The notes: generated from the sequence alone by a model not told the origin. A DNA stretch of 64,000 nt from Skermanella aerolata KACC 11604 (GCF_000936425.1 NZ_AVFK01000010.1:62001-126000); one strand, 5' to 3'; counted from the stretch's first letter, positions 16,574 through 26,881 are shown. A program made the numbers and translations.

Positions 16574-17800
16574 TCAGTCCAGCTGAAGGATCTGGGCCTT
16601 CAGATACGCCGTCTCGGGCAGGTGAGGATGGACGGGATGGTCCGCCGCCGCCCCGCCGGTGCGCAGGATCCGCCCGGTCCGACGGGCATCGTCCAGTCCG
16701 CGCGCGACCTGCTCGGCGAACAGCGGCACATCGACGTTGTGGCTGCACGACGCCACCAGCAGGAACCCACCGGGCGCCGTGATCGATGCCGCCAGCCGGG
16801 TCATCTTGCGATAGGCCCTGGAGCCCGCCTGAAGGTCCTTCTTCGACTTCACGAAGGCGGGAGGGTCGGCGATCACCACGCCGAACTTCTGTCCCGCTGC
16901 CGCCAGACGTTCCAGTTCCTCGAAGGCATCGGCCCGGCGGAACTCGCAGATGGATGCGACGCCGTTGGCGTCCGCCGCGGCCCGTCCGTTGGCCAAAGCG
17001 GCTTCGGAGCGATCGACCGCCACGACCGATCTGGCGCCGGCCCTGGCACACTGCACGGCGAACCCGCCGTTGTAGCTGTAGAAGTCGATGACATCGGCGT
17101 CTCGCGCCAGCGCCGCGATGGCGGCCCGGTTGTCGCGCTGGTCGTAGAACCAGCCCGTCTTCTGGCCCACTCCCGGGTCGGCGAAGAAGGCGCCGCCGTT
17201 TTCCTCCAGCCGGACTGGCCCTTCGAGGCTGCCGGATGCAACACGGACCCCGGTCGTCAGTCCTTCCAGGCCGCGTGACGGACTGTCGTTCCGAAGCACC
17301 ACGGCTCTGGGGGCGAGCACCTCGTCCAGCGCCTCCAGCAGGGCCGGCGTCAGGCGGTCCATGCCGGCGGAGTTGGCCTGCAACACCACGACATCGCCGA
17401 ACCGGTCCACGATCAGCGCCGGCAGTCCGTCCGCCTCGGCATGGACCAGCCGGTAGAAGGGCCGGTCGAACAGCTTCTCGCGCAGGTCCAGCGCCCGGCG
17501 CAGGCGGTCGGCCAGGAACGCCCGGCCGATCTCGGCGCCGGGATCGCGCGTCAGCATGCGCGTGCAGATCAGCGTGTGGGGGTTGAAGGTCGCGGCGCCG
17601 AGCGGGGCGCCGTCATGAGTCACCACACGGACCACGGTGCCGGGCGGGATCGCCTTGGCCGTGTTGTCCATGTGTATCTCGTTCGAATAGACCCAGGGAT
17701 GGCCGTGCTGAACGCGCTTGTGGCGGCTGGGCTGCAAACGGATTGTCGGCCGCGACGCGGTGTCGCCCGACGGCGGATTGCCGGATGGAATGTCGTTCAT
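16574..17800 (-). CDS. RlmI-like SAM-dependent rRNA cytosine methyltransferase
   Basis: A 408-residue protein. An N-terminal PUA-type domain (RHKRVQHGHPWVYSNEI) is followed by a Rossmann methyltransferase with VIDFYSYNGGFAVQCA (motif I), VVAVDRSEAAL (motif II) and VIADPPAFVKSKKDL (motif IV). This is the layout of RlmI/RlmK-like enzymes that make m5C in 23S rRNA. The ATG at 17800 is chosen because the residues upstream are Arg-rich and not conserved-looking. Confidence 0.85.
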   Translation of the reverse strand: MNDIPSGNPPSGDTASRPTIRLQPSRHKRVQHGHPWVYSNEIHMDNTAKAIPPGTVVRVVTHDGAPLGAATFNPHTLICTRMLTRDPGAEIGRAFLADRLRRALDLREKLFDRPFYRLVHAEADGLPALIVDRFGDVVVLQANSAGMDRLTPALLEALDEVLAPRAVVLRNDSPSRGLEGLTTGVRVASGSLEGPVRLEENGGAFFADPGVGQKTGWFYDQRDNRAAIAALARDADVIDFYSYNGGFAVQCARAGARSVVAVDRSEAALANGRAAADANGVASICEFRRADAFEELERLAAAGQKFGVVIADPPAFVKSKKDLQAGSRAYRKMTRLAASITAPGGFLLVASCSHNVDVPLFAEQVARGLDDARRTGRILRTGGAAADHPVHPHLPETAYLKAQILQLD

Positions 17801-17895
17801 GGGCCGCAGTCTACCCGCCCCGATCCCACAGGCAATAACAACTCGTGCGGTCCGTTTCGCAGGGGCCGGGCGTCGTTTCGAATGCCGGCATGCCG

Positions 17896-18453
17896 TCAAA
17901 CGTCGTTGGCGGCGTCCGGCGTCGTCGGCGCGTCCTGGCCGATCATCCTTTTGCACAACCGCAGCGTTCCCACTGCGTGGCCCGCATCGCGGAAACAGGC
18001 CAGCAGCCAGTTGCAGTAATCGGGAAGACTGGAATAGTCATCGGGCAGGTTCGTATGGATGGCGGTGCAGCCAAGTGCCTCCGCCACGCGGTCCATGGCG
18101 TTCAGCAACTCGTCGGCGGCGCCCGCCATGTCGAACAGGTCGAGCACGATGAAGTTCTCGACCGTCAGTACACGGCCGTGGCGGAGGTGTTCTTCCACGG
18201 TATAGCTGAAAAGGCCGTGGATATAGCCCCGATCGTTCTGGACCGTCATGATCCCGCGGGGATTCGGAACGGCGCCGTCGTCCGTCCGGCCAGTCGTATC
18301 GAGCTCGAATTCAAGCTCCCGCGGTAACAGAACGGCTGCGGCAAAATCGCGCCATCGGTCCACGTCGAGATCGGGTGCAATGGTCTGCACCACGGGGAAT
18401 GCCTGGTCGATCTGACGGCGAATCAAGGGTTTTGCGACATAAGTGGCGTGCAT
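17896..18453 (-). CDS. Hypothetical protein, possible GNAT-like acetyltransferase
   Basis: A 185-residue soluble protein. A central beta-strand pattern (GIMTVQNDRGYIHGLFSY, then VLTVENFIVLDLF) followed by a helix and a C-terminal strand-helix unit resembles GNAT acetyltransferases, but the pyrophosphate-binding loop is not typical. It is divergent from the cco operon, and an FNR-type box lies between them. Confidence 0.6.
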   Translation of the reverse strand: MHATYVAKPLIRRQIDQAFPVVQTIAPDLDVDRWRDFAAAVLLPRELEFELDTTGRTDDGAVPNPRGIMTVQNDRGYIHGLFSYTVEEHLRHGRVLTVENFIVLDLFDMAGAADELLNAMDRVAEALGCTAIHTNLPDDYSSLPDYCNWLLACFRDAGHAVGTLRLCKRMIGQDAPTTPDAANDV

Positions 18454-18510
18454 GGGCGTCTCGGCGACGGTTCAGGCACAGACGATGGCAGTCCCTCCGC
18501 TCCGGGGTCG

Positions 18511-18524
18511 TTGACGTAGATCAA
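18511..18524 (+). promoter_or_regulatory. FNR/FixK box ahead of ccoN
   Basis: TTGACGTAGATCAA matches the consensus TTGAT-N4-ATCAA with a single change. It is 178 bases upstream of the ccoN ATG in a divergent promoter region. The Fnr-type regulator at 27089 carries the E-x-x-S-R recognition residues that read TTGA half-sites, so this is the likely low-oxygen switch of the oxidase operon. Confidence 0.75.
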
Positions 18525-18701
18525 TGTTGCCGGACACCGGCGTCCTCATAGTCCGCAACCGGCAATGGGACCGTAACTGGCGCCGCGCTCATGCGCGGAA
18601 GCAAGGCGGAATCCCCACGTGAAATGATAAGCAACCTTACGGTGGTGTGGACCGACGGGGGGCTCCCCAGGGGCCGGCCGCACCAGACGGGAGATTTGGT
18701 A

Positions 18702-20204
18702 ATGACAGCAGCGACCCTGTCCCACGGTTCATCCGTGGGGGGCGAGCGGGCAGGTGAGGAGACCGTCTCGTACAACGAGGCTGTCATCCGCCTGTTCGTC
18801 ATCGCCACTATGTTCTGGGGCGTGATCGGCTTTATGGCCGGCATCTTCATCGCCCTCGAATTGGCGTTCCCGGCGCTCAATCTGGGCCTGGAATGGACCA
18901 GCTTCGGCCGCCTGCGGCCGCTGCACACTTCGGCGGTGGTCTTCGCCTTCGGCGGCAACGCCCTCTTCGCCACGTCGCTGTACGTCGTCCAGCGCACCTG
19001 CCGCGCCACTCTCTGGGGCGGTCCGCTGGTGGCCAACTTCCTGTTCTGGGGCTACCAGATCTTCATCGTGCTGGCGGCCTCCGGCTATGTCCTGGGCATC
19101 ACCCAGGGCAAGGAATACGCCGAGCCGGAATGGTACGTCGACCTGTGGCTGACGGTCGTCTGGGTGGTATACCTGCTGACCTTCGTCGGCACGATCATGC
19201 AGCGCCGTGAGCCGCACATCTATGTGGCCAACTGGTTCTATCTGGCGATGATCGTGACCATCGCGATGCTGCACCTGGTCAACAACCTCAGCGTCCCGGT
19301 CTCCTTCTTCGGCGCCACCAGCTACTCGTACTTCGCCGGCGTCCAGGGTGCCCTGGTCCAGTGGTGGTACGGACACAACGCGGTCGGCTTCTTCCTGACC
19401 GCCGGCTTCCTGGGCATGATGTATTACTTCATCCCCAAGCAGGCCGGCCGCCCCGTCTACTCCTACCGCCTGTCGATCATCCACTTCTGGTCGCTGATCT
19501 TCCTCTACATCTGGGCCGGTCCGCACCACCTGCACTACACGGCGCTGCCCGACTGGGCGCAGACGCTGGGCATGACCTTCTCCGTCATGCTGTGGATGCC
19601 GTCCTGGGGCGGCATGATCAACGGCATCATGACCCTGTCCGGCGCCTGGGACAAGCTGCGCACCGATCCGGTGCTGCGCTTCCTGGTCACCTCGGTCGCG
19701 TTCTACGGCATGAGCACCTTCGAAGGTCCCGTCATGTCGATCAAGGCGGTCAACGCCCTGTCGCACTACACCGACTGGACCGTCGGCCACGTCCATTCCG
19801 GCGCGCTCGGCTGGGTCGCCTTCGTCAGCTTCGGCGCCGTCTACTACCTGGTGCCCCAGCTCTGGAAGACCGGCCGGCTCTACTCCCAGCGTCTGGTCAG
19901 CTATCACTTCTGGACCGCGACCATCGGCATCGTGCTCTACATCACCGCGATGTGGATCTCCGGCATCATGCAGGGCCTGATGTGGCGCGCGTACGACAAT
20001 CTCGGCTTCCTCCAGTATTCATTCGTCGAGACGGTCGCCGCCATGCATCCCTTCTACGTGATCCGCGCTCTCGGCGGCATCATGTTCCTCGTTGGCGCTC
20101 TTATCATGGTCTACAACCTGTGGCGCACGACCAAGGGCGACGTTCGGGTTGAGAAGCCCTATGTCACCGCCCCGACGCGCAAGTTCGCGCCGGCTGCCGA
20201 GTAA
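18702..20204 (+). CDS. ccoN: cbb3-type cytochrome c oxidase subunit I
   Basis: A 500-residue catalytic subunit with about twelve membrane helices. Haem and CuB ligand regions are visible: [36 protein letters not shown] and [11 protein letters not shown]. It reduces oxygen to water with high affinity at the inner membrane. The ATG at 18702 follows GGGAG. It is the first gene of ccoNOQP, 12 bases ahead of ccoO. Confidence 0.97.
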   Translation: MTAATLSHGSSVGGERAGEETVSYNEAVIRLFVIATMFWGVIGFMAGIFIALELAFPALNLGLEWTSFGRLRPLHTSAVVFAFGGNALFATSLYVVQRTCRATLWGGPLVANFLFWGYQIFIVLAASGYVLGITQGKEYAEPEWYVDLWLTVVWVVYLLTFVGTIMQRREPHIYVANWFYLAMIVTIAMLHLVNNLSVPVSFFGATSYSYFAGVQGALVQWWYGHNAVGFFLTAGFLGMMYYFIPKQAGRPVYSYRLSIIHFWSLIFLYIWAGPHHLHYTALPDWAQTLGMTFSVMLWMPSWGGMINGIMTLSGAWDKLRTDPVLRFLVTSVAFYGMSTFEGPVMSIKAVNALSHYTDWTVGHVHSGALGWVAFVSFGAVYYLVPQLWKTGRLYSQRLVSYHFWTATIGIVLYITAMWISGIMQGLMWRAYDNLGFLQYSFVETVAAMHPFYVIRALGGIMFLVGALIMVYNLWRTTKGDVRVEKPYVTAPTRKFAPAAE

Positions 20205-20216
20205 GGACGCCGCATA

Positions 20217-20966
20217 ATGGCAACCAGCAATAAGAAGCCCGGACTCTTCGATCACGGCCTGATCGAAAAGAACGTCACCCTGATGATGGTTCTGATCCTG
20301 CTCACCGTCTCCATCGGTGGCCTGGTCGAGATCATTCCCCTCTTCACCATCGAGTCGACGATCGAGAAGGTGCAGGGCGTCCGTCCCTACAGTCCGCTCG
20401 AGCAGTTCGGCCGCAACATCTACGTCCGCGAAGGCTGCTACAACTGCCATAGCCAGCAGATCCGTCCGTTCCGCGACGAAGCTGAGCGCTACGGCCACTA
20501 CAGCCTCGCGGCCGAGAGCATGTACGACCATCCGTTCCAGTGGAGCTCCAAGCGCACCGGTCCGGATCTGGCCCGCGTCGGCGGCAAGTACTCCGACGCC
20601 TGGCAGGTCGCCCATCTGATCGATCCGCGCGCCGTGGTGCCGGAATCGATCATGCCGGGCTACGCCTTCCTGGCCACCCGGCCGCTGAAGGCCGCCGACG
20701 TCAAGGAGCACCTGAAGACGCTGAAGATCGTCGGCGTGCCCTATACCGACGAGCAGGTCGAGAACGCCGCCAAGGATCTGGAAGTCCAGACCCGTCCGGA
20801 CGGCGACACGGCCGGCCTCCTGGCCCGCTACCCCAAGGCGGTCGTCTCGAACTTCGACGGCGACACCAAGGTCGTGACCGAGATGGATGCGCTGGTCGCT
20901 TACTTGCAGATGCTTGGCACGCTGGTCGACTTCACGAAATACCAACCGGCCGATTTCAAGCAATAA
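20217..20966 (+). CDS. ccoO: cbb3 oxidase monohaem cytochrome c subunit II
   Basis: A 249-residue protein with one N-terminal helix (~20-42) and a single haem c site Cys74-YN-Cys77-His78. Conserved CcoO features such as [23 protein letters not shown] and a Met ligand region ([10 protein letters not shown]) are present. It passes electrons from CcoP to CcoN on the periplasmic side. Confidence 0.97.
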   Translation: MATSNKKPGLFDHGLIEKNVTLMMVLILLTVSIGGLVEIIPLFTIESTIEKVQGVRPYSPLEQFGRNIYVREGCYNCHSQQIRPFRDEAERYGHYSLAAESMYDHPFQWSSKRTGPDLARVGGKYSDAWQVAHLIDPRAVVPESIMPGYAFLATRPLKAADVKEHLKTLKIVGVPYTDEQVENAAKDLEVQTRPDGDTAGLLARYPKAVVSNFDGDTKVVTEMDALVAYLQMLGTLVDFTKYQPADFKQ

Positions 20967-20978
20967 GTGGGGGGACCA

Positions 20979-21140
20979 ATGGATCTCAACGCAATCGCTT
21001 CGTTTTTGCGCTCCTTCTGGACGGTTTGGTTGATGCTGCTGTTCATCGGCGTCCTGTTCTGGGCCTTGCGGCCCAAGAACAAGGATCAGTTCGAGGAAGC
21101 CAGCCTCATCCCGTTCAGGAATGAAGGCCAGGAGAATTAG
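20979..21140 (+). CDS. ccoQ: cbb3 oxidase small subunit
   Basis: A 53-residue protein beginning MDLNAIASFLRSFW, with one membrane helix at ~12-30 followed by the typical RPKNKDQFEEA. It stabilises the CcoNOP complex. GGGGA lies 5 bases before the ATG. Position between ccoO and ccoP and the residue pattern make the call secure despite its size. Confidence 0.93.
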   Translation: MDLNAIASFLRSFWTVWLMLLFIGVLFWALRPKNKDQFEEASLIPFRNEGQEN

Positions 21141-21143
21141 GTC

Positions 21144-22019
21144 ATGCCGACCAAGGTCGAAAAGGACTCCCTGTCGGGGGTCGATACCACTGGGCACGAG
21201 TGGGATGGTATTCAGGAACTGAACAACCCGCTGCCGAAGTGGTGGCTATACGTTTTCTACGTCTGCGTGGCCTTCTCGTTAGGCTACTGGGTCCTCTATC
21301 CCGCGATTCCGCTCGGCAAGAGCTATACCGGCGGCATTCTGGGCTATAGCCAGCGCGACGTGGTGCTGGCCGATATCGCGACCGCCCGTGCCGCCCAGGG
21401 CGCCTATCGCGCCAAGATCGACAAGGCTTCGTTCGAACAGATCGAAGCCGACCCCGATCTGCTGAGCTTCGCCATCGCCGGCGGCCGGTCCGCCTTCGCC
21501 GAGAACTGCTCCGCCTGCCATGGCGCCGGCGGTGCCGGCGGCAAGGGTTACCCGACCCTGGCGGACGACGATTGGCTGTGGGGCGGCAAGGCCGACGACA
21601 TCCATACGACGCTGCTGCACGGCATCCGCTCGCCGGTCGATGGCGACACCAGGCTTTCGGAGATGCCGAAGTTCGGTGTCGACAAGCTGCTGACCGCCGT
21701 GCAGATCGATGAGGTCGCCGAATACGTTCTGTCCTTCACCGGACGGGACACCAACAAGGCCGCCTCCAAGAACGGCGAGGCCGTCTTCACTGAAAACTGC
21801 GTGGCCTGCCATGGCGAGAAGGGTGAAGGGATGCGTGAAGTCGGCGCCCCCCGCCTGAACGATAACATCTGGCTGTATGGCGGCGACAAGAAGACGCTGG
21901 TCGAGACGATAACCTACGCCCGCGCTGGGGTTATGCCGGCCTGGGGCAGCCGTCTGGACCCGATCACCGTCAAGCAACTCGCGGTCTACGTCCATACCCT
22001 GGGCGGCGGCGAGAAGTAA
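21144..22019 (+). CDS. ccoP: cbb3 oxidase dihaem cytochrome c subunit III
   Basis: A 291-residue protein. A membrane helix at ~33-54 is followed by two cytochrome c domains with haem sites CSACH (Cys122-His126) and CVACH (Cys219-His223). The N-terminal DGIQELNNPLPKWW is the CcoP signature. It accepts electrons from soluble or membrane cytochromes. The gene starts 3 bases after ccoQ and is followed by a strong terminator. Confidence 0.97.
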   Translation: MPTKVEKDSLSGVDTTGHEWDGIQELNNPLPKWWLYVFYVCVAFSLGYWVLYPAIPLGKSYTGGILGYSQRDVVLADIATARAAQGAYRAKIDKASFEQIEADPDLLSFAIAGGRSAFAENCSACHGAGGAGGKGYPTLADDDWLWGGKADDIHTTLLHGIRSPVDGDTRLSEMPKFGVDKLLTAVQIDEVAEYVLSFTGRDTNKAASKNGEAVFTENCVACHGEKGEGMREVGAPRLNDNIWLYGGDKKTLVETITYARAGVMPAWGSRLDPITVKQLAVYVHTLGGGEK

Positions 22020-22048
22020 GAACTCCGATTCCACAGGTCGGCACCGAA

Positions 22049-22080
22049 ACGCCGGGAAGGGCAATCTTCCCGGCGTTTTT
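22049..22080 (+). terminator. Intrinsic terminator after ccoP
   Basis: An 11-bp stem, ACGCCGGGAAG at 22049-22059 with its complement at 22066-22076, encloses a 6-base loop and runs into a T-tract ending at 22080. It separates ccoNOQP from ccoGHIS. Confidence 0.9.
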
Positions 22081-22134
22081 GCTGCCGCACGCATCCGGCC
22101 GGCTTGTCCCGCAGGCCCCTCTCCCACGAAAGCT

Positions 22135-22148
22135 TTGATTTACCGCAA
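22135..22148 (+). promoter_or_regulatory. FNR/FixK-type box ahead of ccoG
   Basis: TTGATTTACCGCAA fits the FixK2-type consensus TTG(A/C)-N6-(T/G)CAA exactly. It lies 95 bases before the ccoG ATG, just after the ccoP terminator, so ccoGHIS probably has its own low-oxygen promoter. Confidence 0.55.
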
Positions 22149-22243
22149 TGCCGCGCCTGTTTCGCGGGCGCACAGTGCACAGGTCAACCGCGTTCCATCA
22201 GGGGCGCGGATGGATCGACGCAGACGCGAGCAAGGCATCCGGC

Positions 22244-23710
22244 ATGAGCACGACTACCCAGACCCACGGCGGCGGCGATGAGCAAGTTCCCGCATCGCTG
22301 TTTGCGGCCCGTGAGAAGGTCTATCCGAAATCGGTCGCAGGCAAGTACCGGAAGCTGAAGTGGATCGCTCTCGTCGTTCTTCTGGCGATCTACTACGTCG
22401 TTCCCTGGATTCGCTGGGATCGCGGGCCGGCCGCACCGGACCAAGCGGTTCTGGTGGATCTTGCCGGTCCGCGGCTTTACTTCTTCTTCATCGAGATCTG
22501 GCCGCAGGAAATCTATTACCTGACCGGCCTGCTGATCATGGCCGCCATCGGACTGTTCCTTGCGACATCGCTGGCCGGGCGCATCTGGTGCGGGTATGCC
22601 TGCCCGCAAACGGTCTGGACCGACCTCTACGTCTGGATCGAGCGCAAGATCGAGGGTGACCGGTCCGAGCGTATCCGCCTCGACAAGAGCCCGCTGAGCG
22701 GCGCGAAGGTGCTGAAAAAGCTCTCCAAGCATCTTGCCTGGCTCGTGGTGGCTTTTCTCACCGGTGGCGCCTGGGCGATGTACTTCACCGATGCGCCCAC
22801 TCTGGTTGCCGGCCTTTTCAGGCTCCAGATCGACGAGTTGTCCCTGATCTTCATCGCCCTCTTTACATCCACGACCTACCTGCTGGGCGGCTGGGCGCGT
22901 GAACAGGTCTGCACGTATATGTGCCCATGGCCGAGGCTCCAGGGTGCTATGATCGACGAGGACAGCCTCATCGTCACGTATGAGAGCTGGCGCGGCGAGC
23001 CGCGCGGAGCGAAGCGCAAGTCGCAGGACTGGGACCAGCGCGGCGACTGCATCGACTGCAAGGCCTGCATCCATGTCTGCCCGACCGGGATCGATATCCG
23101 CGAAGGCCTGCAGATGGAATGCATCGGCTGCGGGCTGTGCGTCGATGCCTGCAACGAGATCATGACGAAGATCAGCCGGCCGCTGAACCTGATCACCTTC
23201 GACACCCACAACAATCAGGTAGCAAGGTCGCACGGCTCCACCGCGCATGTCCGGCTGATCCGTCCCCGCACCCTGATCTACGGGCTGATCATCGTCGTGC
23301 TCGCCGGCATGATGGTCGCCGGCCTGGTGTTCCGCCCGCAGCTCGATATCAGCGTCCTGCGGGACCGGGCGCCGTTGTTCGTCACCCTGTCCGATGGCGA
23401 TATCCGCAACGGCTATACCTTCAAGATCTCCAATATGACGCGCTACGCCAAGGACTACAGCCTCAGGCTCGACGGCGTGGCCGGCGCCACTCTGGCCGTC
23501 GTCGGACAGGAGGATCGGGTCGAAAGGATCGACCTTGCCGCCCGGCCCGACACGGTCGCGACATACCGGATCTATGTGCGGGCGCCGGCGAGAGCGCTGG
23601 CGTCCACATCGACTCCGGTGACCTTCACCCTGACCGACAAGACGACGGTCGGCAGGGGCGCTCCCGAAGAGGTCGACTATCACTCCGTCTTCATCGGGCC
23701 GGACAAGTAG
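22244..23710 (+). CDS. ccoG: cbb3 oxidase accessory iron-sulfur protein CcoG/FixG
   Basis: A 488-residue membrane protein with about five helices, a polyferredoxin region (CIDCKACIHVCPTGIDIREG, then CIGCGLCVDACN) and a C-terminal immunoglobulin-like FixG domain. Further cysteines occur in WCGYACPQTVW and CTYMCPWPR. CcoG is a copper reductase-type factor for CuB delivery to cbb3 oxidase. The ATG at 22244 is chosen because the open frame upstream is unlike the family. Confidence 0.95.
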   Translation: MSTTTQTHGGGDEQVPASLFAAREKVYPKSVAGKYRKLKWIALVVLLAIYYVVPWIRWDRGPAAPDQAVLVDLAGPRLYFFFIEIWPQEIYYLTGLLIMAAIGLFLATSLAGRIWCGYACPQTVWTDLYVWIERKIEGDRSERIRLDKSPLSGAKVLKKLSKHLAWLVVAFLTGGAWAMYFTDAPTLVAGLFRLQIDELSLIFIALFTSTTYLLGGWAREQVCTYMCPWPRLQGAMIDEDSLIVTYESWRGEPRGAKRKSQDWDQRGDCIDCKACIHVCPTGIDIREGLQMECIGCGLCVDACNEIMTKISRPLNLITFDTHNNQVARSHGSTAHVRLIRPRTLIYGLIIVVLAGMMVAGLVFRPQLDISVLRDRAPLFVTLSDGDIRNGYTFKISNMTRYAKDYSLRLDGVAGATLAVVGQEDRVERIDLAARPDTVATYRIYVRAPARALASTSTPVTFTLTDKTTVGRGAPEEVDYHSVFIGPDK

Positions 23711-23774
23711 TCCCGGATGAAACACGCGATCCGTTCAAGCGCCTCAGGCGCCGGTACAGCAATGGGAAACGCCG

Positions 23775-24338
23775 ATGTCCGTTGAAAATCTGCAGGGTCG
23801 CCGCACCGGATCGTCTGGCGCCGCATTATCTGGTGCAGGATCGTCTGGCACCGGATCATCGGGCGGCCGTCCGCCCGGCTGGTGGTATCCCTGGATCTTC
23901 GTCGGATTCTTCTTCATTACCGTCGCGGTCAACGGGACCATGGTGTTCTTCGCCATCAGCAGCTGGACCGGGCTGGAAACCCAGCATTACTGGGAGCGGG
24001 GCACGGCCTATAACGCCGCTATCGACGGCGCTCGCGATCAGCGGAAGCGCGGCTGGCAAGTCGGGATCGAGTTTCAGGCACCGGATATCCGATCGGCCCG
24101 GCTGGCCGTGGATATCAAGGACCATGCCGGCACTATCCTCGCCGGTGCCCGGGTGACCGCCGAAGTGGTCCGGCCGACCAGCGAAGGGCACGATTTCACG
24201 GTCGAGCTCTCGGATCGGGGCCAGGGCCGGTATACCGCCGACTTTGCCTTCCCGTTGCCGGGGCAGTGGGACATCCGCGTCGTCGCCGACCATCCCCAGG
24301 GCGACTACCAGGAAGTCAAGCGGGTGATCGTCAAGTAA
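23775..24338 (+). CDS. ccoH: cbb3 oxidase assembly protein CcoH/FixH
   Basis: A 187-residue protein with one membrane helix at ~38-60 (WWYPWIFVGFFFITVAVNG) and a FixH periplasmic domain containing HYWERGTAYN. The first ~33 residues are unusually Gly/Ser-rich, made by a short coding repeat, and probably disordered in the cytoplasm. It works with CcoG, CcoI and CcoS in oxidase maturation. Confidence 0.93.
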   Translation: MSVENLQGRRTGSSGAALSGAGSSGTGSSGGRPPGWWYPWIFVGFFFITVAVNGTMVFFAISSWTGLETQHYWERGTAYNAAIDGARDQRKRGWQVGIEFQAPDIRSARLAVDIKDHAGTILAGARVTAEVVRPTSEGHDFTVELSDRGQGRYTADFAFPLPGQWDIRVVADHPQGDYQEVKRVIVK

Positions 24339-24409
24339 AATCCGGTCCGGATCGGCATCGGGAAAGTCGGCGTCTGGTAAATCAGCGTCAGGAAAATCAG
24401 GGTCAAGTG

Positions 24410-26881
24410 ATGAGCACAGGCACTTCCTGTCTCCATTGCGGGCAGGATATAGCGGAACGGACGACGGCCGGCAGCCGGTTCTGCTGTTCCGGCTGCGAAG
24501 CGGCCTATGGCCTGATACAGGGCCTGGGTCTCGATACCTACTACGCGCGCCGCTCCATCGACCCCGACGCGCGGCCTCTCCGGCCCGACGAGGAAGTGCG
24601 GGCCGCCGACTTCTCCGCCCATGCCTCGACCACGAAGGACGGCCACGCGACCCTCCACCTGATGGTCGATGGCCTGCAATGCGCCGCCTGCGTCTGGCTG
24701 ATCGAGACGGTGCTCAGGCGCGAACCGGGCGTGACATATGCCCGGCTCAACATGACGACCCGCCGCCTTATCATCACCTGGGACCCGGACCTGAGCGACG
24801 CCGCCGCCGTCACGGGACCGGTTCTCCGCCTGGGTTACCGCCTGGTGCCGTTCGACCCGGAAAAGCTCGACGCGGCGGAAGCGTTGCGAGAACGCGAATT
24901 GCTGCGGGCGCTGGGAGTCGCCGGGTTCTCCGCCGCCAACGTCATGCTGCTGTCGGTCGCGATCTGGGCGGGTCACAGCCAGGGAATGGGGCCTGCTACC
25001 CGCGACCTCCTGCACTGGGTCTCGGCGCTGATCGCGATGCCCGCGATCCTCTATGCCGCCAAGCCGTTCTTCCGCTCGGCCTGGAACGCCCTGAAGTCCC
25101 GACGCACTAACATGGACGTGCCGATCTCGATCGGCGTGACCCTGGCTACCGGCATGAGCCTTGCCGAGACGATCCGGGGAGCCGAACATGCCTATTTCGA
25201 CAGCGCGATCACGCTGCTGTTCTTCCTGCTGATCGGCAGATACCTGGATATGCGGGCGCGGGGCCGGGCGCGGTCCGCCGCCGAACACCTGCTGTCCCTC
25301 AACGCCTCCGCCGTCACCGTCCTTGACGAGGACGGTCAAAGCCGCGTCGTCCGTCCGGAACAGGTCGCAGCCGGAATGACCGTGCTGGTCGCCGCGGGCG
25401 AGCGGATACCGGTGGACGGCCGCGTCGCCGACGGCGTGTCCGATATCGATACCGGCCTGATTTCCGGGGAGAGCGTGCCGGGCGCCGCCCGTCCCGGCGA
25501 CAGGGTCTTCGCCGGCACCCTCAACCTCACGGCGCCGCTCCGGCTCGACGTGACGGCGGTCGGGGAAGGCACCCTGCTGGCCGAGATCGTCCGCCTGATG
25601 GAAGTGGCCGAGCAGGGCAGGGCGCGCTACGTGGCGCTGGCGGACCGGGTGTCGCGGGCCTATGCGCCGGTGGTCCACCTGACCGCACTGGCGACCTTCC
25701 TCGGCTGGGTGTTCATCGCCGGAACCGCATGGCAGCCGGCGCTGCTCAACGCCATCGCCGTGCTGATCATCACCTGCCCCTGTGCCCTGGCGCTCGCCGT
25801 GCCGGTCGTCCAGGTGATCGCCAGCGGCAGGTTGCTGCGGCAGGGCATCCTGCTGAAATCCGCCACCGCACTGGAGCGTCTGGCGGAAATCGACACGGTC
25901 GTCTTCGACAAGACGGGCACGCTGACCGAAGGCCGGCCGGAACTCCACGCCGCCGGATTGTCCGATGCCGACCTTCGTCTGGCCGCTTCCCTCGCGGCGT
26001 CGAGCCGCCATCCCCTGGCCCGGGCGCTCTGCCGGGCTGTTCCCGGCGCAGCGGTGGCTGCCGGCGTCCGGGAAATCCCCGGCTCCGGCCTGGTGCTCGC
26101 CGGTCTCGACGGCGAGATCCGCCTGGGAAGCCGGCGCTTCACCGGTGCCGCAGCCGAAGACGCCAACGAGACCGCAAGGCCCAATCCCGAACTCTGGCTC
26201 GCCCGGCCCGGCGCCGTTCCGGTCCGTTTCCGGTTCACCGACGCGCTCCGGCCCGATGCGGCCGCCGTCGTGGCGGCGCTTCTCGCCAGAGGCAAGCGAG
26301 TCGTGCTGCTGTCGGGCGATCGCTGGGCCGCTGTTTCCGATGTCGCGGCCCGCCTCGGCATCGGCGAGTGGCGCGCCGAGCAGAGCCCGGCCGACAAGGC
26401 CGCCTGCCTGGAGGAACTGGCGCGGAGCGGAGCGACCGTGCTGATGGTCGGCGACGGCCTCAACGACGCGCCGGCGCTTTCGGCAGCCCATGTTTCCCTG
26501 TCGCCCTCCACGGCGGTCGACGTCAGCCAGACCGCCGCCGACATGGTGTTCCAGGGTTTGAAGCTTTCCCCGATCCTCGAAGTGCTCGACGTGGCGCAGC
26601 GGTCGGGCCGGCTGGTCAGGCAGAACTTCGCCATGACCTTCGTCTATAATCTGGTGACGATCCCGCTCGCGGTGGGCGGTCTGGTCACTCCCCTGATCGC
26701 GGCTGCGGCGATGTCGTCTTCGTCGCTGATCGTGATCCTCAATGCCCTGCGCCTGTCACGGCGCCGGCACCGATTGGACCAAAGCGATGGACGCGCTGAT
26801 CTTTCTCATTCCGCTGGCGGTGGGGCTGGGGCTGCTGGGCCTGCTGGGCTTCCTCTGGTCCCTGAAGTCCGGTCAGTTTGA
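24410..26881 (+). CDS. ccoI: P1B-type copper-exporting ATPase CcoI/FixI
   Basis: An 823-residue copper pump. An N-terminal CLHCGQDI and FCCSGC cysteine region and a heavy-metal-associated domain with CAACVW precede eight membrane helices. The transport motif CPC is at 456-458, the phosphorylation site DKTGT at Asp500, and the hinge is GDGLNDAPAL. It supplies periplasmic copper for CcoN. The ATG at 24410 is preferred to earlier non-family sequence. The last ~30 residues run 95 bases into ccoS and look non-family; see findings. Confidence 0.95.
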   Translation: MSTGTSCLHCGQDIAERTTAGSRFCCSGCEAAYGLIQGLGLDTYYARRSIDPDARPLRPDEEVRAADFSAHASTTKDGHATLHLMVDGLQCAACVWLIETVLRREPGVTYARLNMTTRRLIITWDPDLSDAAAVTGPVLRLGYRLVPFDPEKLDAAEALRERELLRALGVAGFSAANVMLLSVAIWAGHSQGMGPATRDLLHWVSALIAMPAILYAAKPFFRSAWNALKSRRTNMDVPISIGVTLATGMSLAETIRGAEHAYFDSAITLLFFLLIGRYLDMRARGRARSAAEHLLSLNASAVTVLDEDGQSRVVRPEQVAAGMTVLVAAGERIPVDGRVADGVSDIDTGLISGESVPGAARPGDRVFAGTLNLTAPLRLDVTAVGEGTLLAEIVRLMEVAEQGRARYVALADRVSRAYAPVVHLTALATFLGWVFIAGTAWQPALLNAIAVLIITCPCALALAVPVVQVIASGRLLRQGILLKSATALERLAEIDTVVFDKTGTLTEGRPELHAAGLSDADLRLAASLAASSRHPLARALCRAVPGAAVAAGVREIPGSGLVLAGLDGEIRLGSRRFTGAAAEDANETARPNPELWLARPGAVPVRFRFTDALRPDAAAVVAALLARGKRVVLLSGDRWAAVSDVAARLGIGEWRAEQSPADKAACLEELARSGATVLMVGDGLNDAPALSAAHVSLSPSTAVDVSQTAADMVFQGLKLSPILEVLDVAQRSGRLVRQNFAMTFVYNLVTIPLAVGGLVTPLIAAAAMSSSSLIVILNALRLSRRRHRLDQSDGRADLSHSAGGGAGAAGPAGLPLVPEVRSV

